A stretch of DNA of 6,708 nt from Saprospiraceae bacterium UBA7328. Lineage in GTDB: Bacteria > Bacteroidota > Bacteroidia > Chitinophagales > Saprospiraceae. Within the stretch, counting starts at the first letter, position 1. Each line of letters starts with the position of its first letter. The stretch covers positions 1-6,708 of the forward strand of contig DKPS01000123.1 of assembly GCA_002471345.1 (NCBI GenBank), in the 5' to 3' direction. Below the pieces are notes generated by a model. It was not told the DNA's origin, searched no databases, and worked only from the letters and a program-made list of their open reading frames with translations. Below, in pieces: positions 1-6,176 of this stretch. The translations under genes and the position numbers were made by a program.

Positions 1-2
1 TC

Positions 3-3000
3 TTAAGAATAGCAAGGCTTCATTAGAAAACCATTGTTCATCACTGGATTTGGACTTATTTGAATAGTAGATAGTTTTGTTTCAATTTTCTTTGTATTCA
101 ATTTATTGGATTGTAGAGACCTTGAGAATACATCAATAGAATAATCTTCTACTTCACCATCGATATATGATTGACATGCATTCCGTATTCTTCCATTATG
201 AAGGACAAACCTAATGGTAACTTTTCCTTCTTTAGCATGAAATGGAATGGCAATATCTGCGCCATTCTCTTTATTGGTGCGGTGCCAAGCAATTAATTCA
301 TCTTCATCATCAAAATCACAATCTTGATTCCAATCTGCATAAATGTGAAGTGAAAATTCGCAAACATCCTCTAAAAATCCAGGGAACATCCAAAAGCTTG
401 CACTGTCCCTATGACCTAAACTTATACTCATATCTCTGAAATCTGCATAGCCACCATTGTCACCAGTTTGGTTTTCCAACTGATTAATGGAAATTTCATC
501 TATCCATTCGTATTCACTTACGGCATTGTCCGGTGTACAAATGATATCACATGTATCAATTGGGCAATCATCGCACCCACATTCACCTGCTATTGTTTTA
601 CCGCTATCATCAGGGCAATCATCACACCCATCCGGTGTGCCATCTTCATCAGAGTCAATACTGTCATCATAGCCACTGCAGATGTCATCCTCATCGCACA
701 CTCCATCATTATCGCTATCCGTACATCCACCTACAGCTTCACCAATACACTCACAAGATCCGATTGCATATACATCATTAATGGTATTAGGATCACCATC
801 ATCACAGCTTATAACGAAGGTCGATGGCAGACCTGAGCTGGTAGGTGAACAATCACATTTATTAGGAATTCCATCATTATCAAAATCGTTGTTGTCATCA
901 TAACCAGGACATAAATCATCTTCATCGCATACCCCATCTTCATCAGTATCCGTACATCCACTTATAGGTTCACCGATACATTCACAAGATCCAATGGCGT
1001 AGATATCATTAATAGTATTGGGGTCACCATCGTCACAACTTATAACAAAAGTAGAAGGCAGGCCTGGACTATTTGGATTGCAATCTAAAGCATCACAAAT
1101 ACCGTCATCATCGGAGTCTTTATCATCACAACCACAATCACCGGCCTCTGATTTATCTCCATTGTCTGGACATTGGTCACATCCATTTGGATATCCATCA
1201 TTGTCATCATCTTCAAAATCATCAAAGCCTGGGCATTGATCAACGCTATCACATATACCATCACCATCAGTGTCCATATCGTCACAACCACATTCACCAG
1301 CTTCCGTTTTGTCAGCATTATTTGGGCATTCATCACATCCATCTGGAGTGCCGTCTCCATCAGTATCTATTCCATCAGGATGTCCTGTACAGATATCATC
1401 TTCATCACAAGTTCCATCAGAATCTCCATCAGGGCACACAATTATTTCGCCTCTACAATCACAAGAACCTACCGCATAGACGTCATTCTCAGTATTAGGA
1501 TCACCATCATCACACGATATTACAATATCAGATGGCAGATCAGGGTTTTCAGGTGAGCAATCATCAGAATCGCAAATACCATCCTCATCTGAATCGATAT
1601 CATCACACCCACAAATACCAGCTTCCGTTTTATCAGGATTATTTTTACATTCATCACACCCATCTGGTGTGCCATCTCCGTCAGAATCAATATTATCATC
1701 TGACCCCTGACAGATATCATCATCGTCGCATACTCCGTCTTCATCACTATCATCACATGCACAACTTCCAGGGCTATCCACAGTCCCTGAATCAGAACAA
1801 CTGAGGTTTCCGGTTGCATTCACTTGAATGTCTACACTTAGGCCACCTTCTATAATGATTGGAGGAGCTACATTAGAAGGTGTAAATGATCCTGCAGGAA
1901 TAGGGCCGATACTTATTTTTTCTCCATATGGCGTGGCTGCTATAGCAAAAGCACCTAAATAACTATTACTAAACGAACCTTCCCAACTTTGACTTTCACC
2001 ACTAATTAAAGATGCTGTTAAACTGAATGTATAGGTATCATCATCAGCATTTGAGGGTGTACCATTGTCATCACAAACAAGGTCGTCTATTACAGCACTT
2101 ATTTCACACAGTTCTATTAGAGTACCTTGACAAGTACAGCCATCTTCTAGGATTGCATCATTTTCTGTGGTATCGTCATTATCATCACATGATGAGCCTG
2201 GAGTGGTAGGGAGTGCGTCATTCTCAGGAAAACAATCCTCTAGATCACAAACACCATCTCCATCAGAGTCTTGATCATTACAACCGCAAGGTCCTACTTC
2301 TGTGGTAAGTTCAGGGTTCTCCGGGCACAAGTCACATCCGTCAGGCAAGCCATCACCATCTAAATCTTCATTGTCATCGTGGTCTGGGCACTGATCTACG
2401 CTGTCACATATACCATCTCCATCTGAATCTTGGTCATCACATCCACAAGGTCCAACATTGGGCTTTTCAGGACAATCATCATTGCTGTCACATATGCCGT
2501 CTCCGTCTGTATCTGTATCCCCAATCATGGCACAATCACAAGGTCCACATTGACTCTTACCTTCTAAATTTCCATTGTCATCGAAAAATTTGTGTAGATA
2601 AGTACAACTACCTCTAATTGTTTTAAGGTTATATTTATTTGTAGGTATCCAGCAAATTGTAATTTCTCCATTACTGTCAACTTCACATTCGCTGCAATTA
2701 TTTATTTTATTCTCACAATTATCTGGAACATTATTTTCATTTTCATCAAGATTGTCATCTCCATTCGGGCATTCATCTTTGGCATCACATACCCCATCAT
2801 TATCCTCATCTTGAAATGTGCCTGAACAATTGCACCAGAGATCGTATTGATCCCAAGATGTGCAAGGATCACCATCATCACACGAATCGCCAGGTGTGCA
2901 TTCATTTGAGTCTAAAGTGTAAAGTGGGCCAACTAAGACTTCTTCAATATTGTTTTTTGAAAAGAGGGAAGTAGTAAAGAAAAGAAATAGAATTGTAGAA

Positions 3001-3026
3001 ATTAGGGGGAATGCTCTGAATGTCAT
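3..3026 (-). CDS. Secreted Asp/Cys-rich protein: TSP3-like calcium loops plus GEVED domain, sorting domain truncated
   Basis: A 1007-residue secreted, probably surface or extracellular protein; the exact function is unknown. Residues 1-23 form a signal peptide (hydrophobic 7-22, likely cleavage near SLFS/KNN). Residues 43-300 and 423-820 carry about seventeen thrombospondin-type-3-like loops (pattern DxDxDGxCDxxDxCP, e.g. 200-214 and 585-599), alternating with CGCDD segments and SCDDGDPNTxND modules (504-527, 663-686, 740-763). Such loops bind calcium in known families and are often rigid spacers. Residues 307-422 look like one beta-rich, Ig-like domain. Residues 826-966 are a GEVED domain ending in GEVEDY (957-962), with an acidic WNQDCDFDD loop at 899-907. 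Residues 989-995 (ISPNPV) start a T9SS sorting domain, but a stop follows 13 residues after the PNP; see findings. The ATG is supported by the signal peptide directly behind it. Export by Sec, then T9SS, is inferred. Confidence 0.88.
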   Translation of the reverse strand: MTFRAFPLISTILFLFFTTSLFSKNNIEEVLVGPLYTLDSNECTPGDSCDDGDPCTSWDQYDLWCNCSGTFQDEDNDGVCDAKDECPNGDDNLDENENNVPDNCENKINNCSECEVDSNGEITICWIPTNKYNLKTIRGSCTYLHKFFDDNGNLEGKSQCGPCDCAMIGDTDTDGDGICDSNDDCPEKPNVGPCGCDDQDSDGDGICDSVDQCPDHDDNEDLDGDGLPDGCDLCPENPELTTEVGPCGCNDQDSDGDGVCDLEDCFPENDALPTTPGSSCDDNDDTTENDAILEDGCTCQGTLIELCEISAVIDDLVCDDNGTPSNADDDTYTFSLTASLISGESQSWEGSFSNSYLGAFAIAATPYGEKISIGPIPAGSFTPSNVAPPIIIEGGLSVDIQVNATGNLSCSDSGTVDSPGSCACDDSDEDGVCDDDDICQGSDDNIDSDGDGTPDGCDECKNNPDKTEAGICGCDDIDSDEDGICDSDDCSPENPDLPSDIVISCDDGDPNTENDVYAVGSCDCRGEIIVCPDGDSDGTCDEDDICTGHPDGIDTDGDGTPDGCDECPNNADKTEAGECGCDDMDTDGDGICDSVDQCPGFDDFEDDDNDGYPNGCDQCPDNGDKSEAGDCGCDDKDSDDDGICDALDCNPNSPGLPSTFVISCDDGDPNTINDIYAIGSCECIGEPISGCTDTDEDGVCDEDDLCPGYDDNNDFDNDGIPNKCDCSPTSSGLPSTFVISCDDGDPNTINDVYAIGSCECIGEAVGGCTDSDNDGVCDEDDICSGYDDSIDSDEDGTPDGCDDCPDDSGKTIAGECGCDDCPIDTCDIICTPDNAVSEYEWIDEISINQLENQTGDNGGYADFRDMSISLGHRDSASFWMFPGFLEDVCEFSLHIYADWNQDCDFDDEDELIAWHRTNKENGADIAIPFHAKEGKVTIRFVLHNGRIRNACQSYIDGEVEDYSIDVFSRSLQSNKLNTKKIETKLSTIQISPNPVMNNGFLMKPCYS
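129..551 (-). other. GEVED domain coding segment
   Basis: Residues 826-966 of the secreted protein match the GEVED domain layout known from Bacteroidota exported proteins. An early Cys (C830) precedes a GGYADF turn (858-863). Then come an ADWNQDCDFDD acidic loop (897-907), a strand VTIRFVL (936-942), a Cys (C951) and the closing GEVEDYSIDV (957-966). The usual Gly of the NQDGDF loop is Cys903 here. The domain normally sits just ahead of the sorting domain, as here, and is thought to be adhesive or structural; no enzyme activity is indicated. Confidence 0.8.
567..1760 (-). repeat. Higher-order protein repeat of TSP3 loops, CGCDD and CDDGDPNT modules
   Basis: This part of the secreted-protein gene encodes four copies of a composite unit. 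The full order is: calcium loop with CDxDDIC; second loop ending DGTPDGCDxCP; DKTEAGxCGCDD; third loop; LPSxxVISCDDGDPNT; ND(V/I)YAxGSCxCxGE. Unit A is residues 423-527. Unit B (530-686) has an extra loop pair inserted. Unit C (690-763) lacks the KTEAG/CGCDD part. Unit D (767-820) stops after CGCDD. The order suggests growth by internal duplication followed by indels in whole modules. The copies are easy to see as protein but have drifted in DNA. Confidence 0.8.
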
Positions 3027-3064
3027 GTCTTTATATCTTAAATATTAATTTAATATATAAATTT

Positions 3065-3072
3065 CAAGACTA
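3065..3072 (-). promoter_or_regulatory. Weak candidate -7 element for the secreted-protein gene
   Basis: On the minus strand this reads TAGTCTTG, one mismatch from the Bacteroidota TAnnTTTG -7 consensus, 38 bases ahead of the ATG at 3026. No matching TTG-type -33 element is seen about 20 bases further upstream. The rest of the 178-bp gap between miaA and this gene is AT-rich and shows no convincing terminator, so read-through from miaA is also possible. Confidence 0.2.
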
Positions 3073-3204
3073 TATATAGGTATATTTTACATATAACTTT
3101 CAGTCTTTTTCAAGCCTTATCTTAATGTTTGGATAATCTTTTTAATCAATCAGAATTAGGAGTGCATTAAGTTGAATTGAAAACTTAGAATTAGACATTT
3201 ATTT

Positions 3205-4122
3205 CTACTGAAACTGACTATTTACAAACTCTTCTATTTTATCCAATTTTGTGCTCTCTACGTAGCTCCATTCTCCTTGATTTCGGAACCATGTAGACTG
3301 TCGTTTTGCATACCTTCTAGTGTTCTGTTTTATCATTTCTATTGACTCGCTGATGAAGCAATTTCCTTCTAAATGTTCGAATATTTCGGAATAACCAACT
3401 GTGTTTAAAGCATTTAGATGTCTGTATTCAAAAAGTGATTTGACTTCATCTACAAGACCATTTTCAAACATCCTATCTACACGTTTATTGATTTTATCAT
3501 AAAGAAGATGTCTTTCCATAGTCAAGGCAATCTTTATTGGTTTAAATGTTCTTTTTGTGGTTTTTTGGTCTAAGAACGAAGTGAAGGTTTTTCCACTGCT
3601 TTCAATAACTGATAATGCTCTTATAAGTCTATGAGGATTATTTATATCCACTTTTTCAGCGTAGGCGGGGTCTTGTTCTTTAAGTTGAGATTGTAAGGAT
3701 ATGATTCCTTCCATTCTAAATTTTCTATTGAATCTTAACTTTATATCAGCATCTACCTTTGGAAAATCATCCAATCCTTCTAAAATTGCATTGATATAAA
3801 GTCCGGTTCCACCAACCAAAATAGCGATGTCATTTTCTTTGTAAATTTTGTCCAATGCATTTATAGCCTCCTTTTCATATTGGCCGACGCTATATTCATC
3901 ATGAATACTCAGGTTGTTTATGAAATGGTGCTTTGCAAGACCTAGTTCATCAGCTGAAGGTTTCGCGGTCCCAATATTCATTTCTTTGTAAAACTGTCTA
4001 CTATCGGCAGAAAAGATAGGGCAATCATATTTTACAGCTAGGTTTAAAGCCACCTCCGTTTTACCTATAGCCGTAGGCCCACCGATGACTATAAGGTATT
4101 TAGTAGATTCCTGTTTTGTCAT
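3205..4122 (-). CDS. miaA: tRNA dimethylallyltransferase MiaA
   Basis: MiaA transfers a dimethylallyl group from dimethylallyl diphosphate to N6 of adenosine 37 in tRNAs that read codons starting with U. It is a soluble cytoplasmic enzyme, and the product is often methylthiolated later by MiaB. Visible motifs: P-loop GGPTAIGKT at 14-22; DSRQFYKEMNIGTAKPS at 40-56, holding the conserved Asp and the substrate-binding DSRQ; GGTGLYINAILEGLDDFP at 104-121; NPHRLIRALSV at 162-172; TVGYSEI at 241-247; and TRRYAKRQSTWFR at 268-280, the usual tRNA-binding helix. The 305-residue length is normal, all key residues are present, and the ATG sits a typical distance before the P-loop. The gene lies upstream of the large secreted-protein gene on the same strand, with no functional link apparent. 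It is divergent from the lipoprotein gene at 4396. Confidence 0.97.
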   Translation of the reverse strand: MTKQESTKYLIVIGGPTAIGKTEVALNLAVKYDCPIFSADSRQFYKEMNIGTAKPSADELGLAKHHFINNLSIHDEYSVGQYEKEAINALDKIYKENDIAILVGGTGLYINAILEGLDDFPKVDADIKLRFNRKFRMEGIISLQSQLKEQDPAYAEKVDINNPHRLIRALSVIESSGKTFTSFLDQKTTKRTFKPIKIALTMERHLLYDKINKRVDRMFENGLVDEVKSLFEYRHLNALNTVGYSEIFEHLEGNCFISESIEMIKQNTRRYAKRQSTWFRNQGEWSYVESTKLDKIEEFVNSQFQ

Positions 4123-4298
4123 GTGATATATGTATATTCAAAAAATTCGAAGAGCAGAAGTTGCTTTTTTTAATTAGGTAAGTCCTTCATGTTGCCTAGA
4201 GATCAAATTTAATCAATTACTCATGTTTTGTTGGTTTACAGGTAATTATATATTTAAATTATTAATATAATAATAATTTATATTCGTATTATCGTCTT

Positions 4299-4318
4299 TA
4301 CTAGGGTTTTCCCTAGTA
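4299..4318. promoter_or_regulatory. Perfect 8-bp inverted repeat with TTTT centre, candidate operator
   Basis: The arms TACTAGGG and CCCTAGTA flank a TTTT centre with no mismatch. The G/C-bearing core stands out from very AT-rich surroundings. No T-run follows on the plus strand, so it does not look like a terminator. Its centre is about 57 bp upstream of the TAGATTTG promoter element at 4364 and roughly 70 bp upstream of the inferred transcription start. That position suits a dimeric activator, for example a LuxR-type response regulator; the regulator identity is pure inference. It could alternatively serve miaA, 177 bp away on the other side. Confidence 0.5.
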
Positions 4319-4363
4319 CAAAAATCCAAGCTTATACTAATACCGCAGAATAGGTAACGGAAC

Positions 4364-4371
4364 TAGATTTG
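4364..4371 (+). promoter_or_regulatory. Bacteroidota -7 promoter element TAGATTTG
   Basis: TAGATTTG matches the Bacteroidota TAnnTTTG -7 consensus at every fixed position. It ends 24 bases before the ATG at 4396, predicting a short leader of roughly 15-20 bases. No good -33 TTG box is seen at the usual spacing, which fits a promoter that needs an activator. The element overlaps a possible TTG start codon at 4369, so that codon is unlikely to be used. Confidence 0.5.
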
Positions 4372-4395
4372 TTTATACCAAAACGAATACTAGAC

Positions 4396-4935
4396 ATGAA
4401 AAGCATATTTCACTTATTAGTCTTGTTACTCACCTTTTTGATGATTTCTTGTAGCTCTGATTCTAGTCTCACTGATATATCAGAGGATATAATAGAGCCT
4501 TCTAAAACAGGTATTGCTTTAGAAATTGAATTCAATAATTTAGAAACAATCAACGAAGCTTTAATACAGTTAGAGGTTGATCCATTCTCAAATATGGAGT
4601 TAGAAAGTAGAAGAAAAGCGAGAAGTGAAAAGTCATGTCTTAATGGCTCCTTCAAAGGTGATATAAATAGTGATAAAAAGATTTCAGTACTAGATATTGA
4701 AAAGATTTTTGAAATTATCAAGGAATATGACAATGAAGAGCTGTACCCTGGAATTGCCAATGGTGATGGCAAACTTCATGTTAACAAAGAATATACAGGT
4801 ACATCTCCCTCTTTTTGGTCAGTTGCACATGTAGGCAAATTAGTAACCTACGATGAAGGAGGCTCCACTGATACAGTTTTGGACAGATATGATGCAGCCG
4901 TAATAATTGACCTTCTTATTCAAGATTGTAATTGA
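4396..4935 (+). CDS. Small lipoprotein with dockerin-like calcium loops
   Basis: Unrecognised as a named gene. From the ATG at 4396 it has 179 residues. Residues 1-18 form a lipoprotein signal peptide (MKSIFHLLVLLLTFLMIS) with the lipidated Cys at 19, followed by a Ser/Asp-rich linker, so it is probably anchored in a membrane. Residues 88-111 match a dockerin type I half: the loop D89-x-N91-x-D93...D100 is followed by the helix IEKIFEIIKEY. A second loop begins as NGDGK (122-126), but the matching helix, LDRYDAAVIIDLLI (162-175), comes only after about 35 residues, as if the second half carries an insertion. Two Cys (81, 178) flank the module and might pair. In known systems dockerins bind cohesins; no cohesin is visible here. 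An in-frame TTG at 4369 would add nine residues but lies inside the promoter element. A short EF-hand-like lipoprotein without a partner is the alternative reading. Confidence 0.75.
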   Translation: MKSIFHLLVLLLTFLMISCSSDSSLTDISEDIIEPSKTGIALEIEFNNLETINEALIQLEVDPFSNMELESRRKARSEKSCLNGSFKGDINSDKKISVLDIEKIFEIIKEYDNEELYPGIANGDGKLHVNKEYTGTSPSFWSVAHVGKLVTYDEGGSTDTVLDRYDAAVIIDLLIQDCN

Positions 4936-4951
4936 TAATTCAATAAGTGAG

Positions 4952-4975
4952 TTAGAGAGAATCTACAATCTCTAA
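4952..4975 (+). other. Hairpin downstream of the lipoprotein gene
   Basis: The arms TTAGAGA (4952-4958) and TCTCTAA (4969-4975) pair perfectly around a 10-base loop, starting 17 bases after the stop codon at 4933-4935. No T-run follows. It may protect the transcript 3' end or act together with the stronger hairpin at 5001; chance is possible in this AT-rich spacer. Confidence 0.35.
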
Positions 4976-5000
4976 TCTATCAAGAAATAAATTTTCACTG

Positions 5001-5036
5001 AATGGGGTGATTTGGAACAGTCTAAATCACCTCATT
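5001..5036 (+). terminator. Strong hairpin, probable terminator of the lipoprotein gene
   Basis: The left arm AATGGGGTGATTT (5001-5013) pairs with AAATCACCTCATT (5024-5036) over 13 bp with one G-T wobble, around a 10-base loop. ATTCTTT follows, a short and imperfect T-tract. It lies 66 bases after the lipoprotein stop and 73 bases before the next start, so it would isolate the lipoprotein from the downstream gene pair. The stem is nearly symmetric, so it could also be a protein-binding site for the 5109 promoter. Confidence 0.6.
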
Positions 5037-5075
5037 ATTCTTTGGATTGGAATTTATCTTCTTGCTCCTATTTCG

Positions 5076-5083
5076 TACATTTA
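5076..5083 (+). promoter_or_regulatory. Weak candidate -7 element ahead of the isomerase-like gene
   Basis: TACATTTA matches TAnnTTTG except for the last base, and sits 25 bases before the ATG at 5109, a spacing similar to that of the better promoter at 4364. No well-placed -33 box is seen. The strong hairpin just upstream makes a separate promoter in this region likely. Confidence 0.25.
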
Positions 5084-5108
5084 GAATTTTCTGTTAAATC
5101 TGAAATCT

Positions 5109-6152
5109 ATGATATCAAATAGGCGTGAAAATATTAAAACTCTGACCACAGATGTGCTAGGCACAGGATTATTGGGAGCATTGCCTCTCATTCAAAGTTG
5201 TCAGAATAAATCTACATCTGTCGAGACCAATCAAACTAAAACTCCTAATAAAATGTTTTTTGATATTTCTTTGGCCCAGTGGTCATTACACAAGTCATTT
5301 TTTGGTGATTCACTGAGTAAAGGATTTGGCCCTTTTGTCAAAGGATTAAGAGAAGATCCTGATTCTTTACTAAGAGGAGAACTAGATCCCATAAACTTCC
5401 CAATCATTGCCAAACAAGAATATGGTTTAAACGCAGTAGAATATGTAAATACCTTCTACTTCAGTAAATCCAAAGACATGGATTTCTGGAAAGGAATGAA
5501 AGACCGATGTGATGGAGAAGGGGTGAAATCCGTGCTAATCATGTGTGATGCTTTGGGTGATATGGGCGAAACTGATGAATCTAAGAGAAAGGAGGCAGTC
5601 ACTAATCATCATCCTTGGGTAGACATTGCTAAATTTATGGGATGTCATGCCATTCGAGTGAACGCTGCAGGAAGTGGATCTGCTGAGGACGTAAAAGATG
5701 CCGCGGTTCAAGGACTTGGTTTACTAACAGAATATGGTAAATCGAATGGTATCAAAATCATTGTAGAGAATCATGGAGGGCACTCATCTAATGGAGCCTG
5801 GTTAGCAGATGTAATGACACAAGTCAATGATCCTTTTTGCGGTACATTACCCGATTTTGGAAACTTTTGTATTACTAGAAATGAAGATCATTCATGCAAG
5901 GAAGAATATGATCGGTACTTGGGAATGTCAGAATTAATGCCATTTGCAAAAGGGATAAGTGCTAAAGCACATGAATTTGACGCTGAAGGAAACGAGACTA
6001 AGACTGATTTTATGAGAATGATGAAGATCGCAAAGGATGCTGGTTATTCAGGATATGTAGATATAGAATATGAAGGTAATACACTCAGCGAACCAGATGG
6101 AATTAGAGCGACTATTGCACTTCTAAAGAAAGTAGGTGAAGCTCTTAGTTGA
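5109..6152 (+). CDS. Exported sugar isomerase/epimerase-like TIM-barrel protein
   Basis: A 347-residue member of the xylose-isomerase-like TIM-barrel group (sugar phosphate isomerase/epimerase, AP-endonuclease-2 fold). The substrate cannot be told from sequence. Residues 1-31 look like a twin-arginine leader: NRRENIK at 4-10, a hydrophobic stretch GTGLLGALPLI (18-28), and a lipobox-like ending IQSC with Cys31. The folded enzyme may therefore be exported and lipid-anchored. The barrel begins near 49 (MFFDISLAQWSL). Likely metal-site residues at strand ends are E220 (IIVENHGG), D249 (LPDFGNF), H288 (AKAHEFD) and E320 (DIEYEG), with E111 (VEYV) also in the pocket; their spacing resembles that of characterised ketose 3-epimerases. 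The ATG at 5109 is favoured because it includes the leader. An in-frame ATG at residue 49 (5253) would give a cytoplasmic enzyme. A probable terminator lies upstream and a crotonase gene 24 bp downstream. Confidence 0.88.
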   Translation: MISNRRENIKTLTTDVLGTGLLGALPLIQSCQNKSTSVETNQTKTPNKMFFDISLAQWSLHKSFFGDSLSKGFGPFVKGLREDPDSLLRGELDPINFPIIAKQEYGLNAVEYVNTFYFSKSKDMDFWKGMKDRCDGEGVKSVLIMCDALGDMGETDESKRKEAVTNHHPWVDIAKFMGCHAIRVNAAGSGSAEDVKDAAVQGLGLLTEYGKSNGIKIIVENHGGHSSNGAWLADVMTQVNDPFCGTLPDFGNFCITRNEDHSCKEEYDRYLGMSELMPFAKGISAKAHEFDAEGNETKTDFMRMMKIAKDAGYSGYVDIEYEGNTLSEPDGIRATIALLKKVGEALS

Positions 6153-6176
6153 TCCTTTCAATTAAGAAATGAAAAG

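Noticed and set aside
468..1819. Many plus- and minus-strand open frames inside the large minus-strand gene, some over 100 codons
   Set aside because: They are shadows of the repeated Asp/Cys/Gly codons. Their products are low-complexity Ser/His/Ile strings without domains, while the main frame has a signal peptide and recognisable modules.
567..2900. Frequent CATCATC and CATCACC tracts resembling a simple-sequence repeat
   Set aside because: They follow from GAT/GAC-rich Asp and Gly codons of the calcium loops and do not form a regular tandem array.
3066..3107. AAGACT / AGTCTT inverted repeat upstream of the secreted-protein gene
   Set aside because: Six-base arms 30 bases apart in AT-rich DNA are within chance expectation.
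3168..3187. TAAGTT / AACTTA hairpin after miaA
   Set aside because: A 6-bp AT-rich stem with no T-run on the minus strand; not convincing as a terminator.
4153..4171. Small stem AGCA/TGCT followed by seven T, terminator-like on the plus strand
   Set aside because: The stem has only four pairs and no plus-strand gene ends before it; it lies in the upstream region of miaA.
4255..4280. 10-bp inverted repeat made only of A and T (arms 4255-4264 and 4271-4280)
   Set aside because: Such dyads are expected by chance in a spacer this AT-rich. It might act as an UP-like element but nothing singles it out.
4369..4395. TTG start giving a lipoprotein nine residues longer
   Set aside because: The codon lies inside the TAGATTTG promoter element and would put charged residues and a Pro ahead of an already complete signal peptide starting at 4396.
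4410..4772. 120-codon minus-strand open frame opposite the lipoprotein gene
   Set aside because: It is antisense to a gene with a clear signal peptide and calcium loop, and its product has no recognisable domain.
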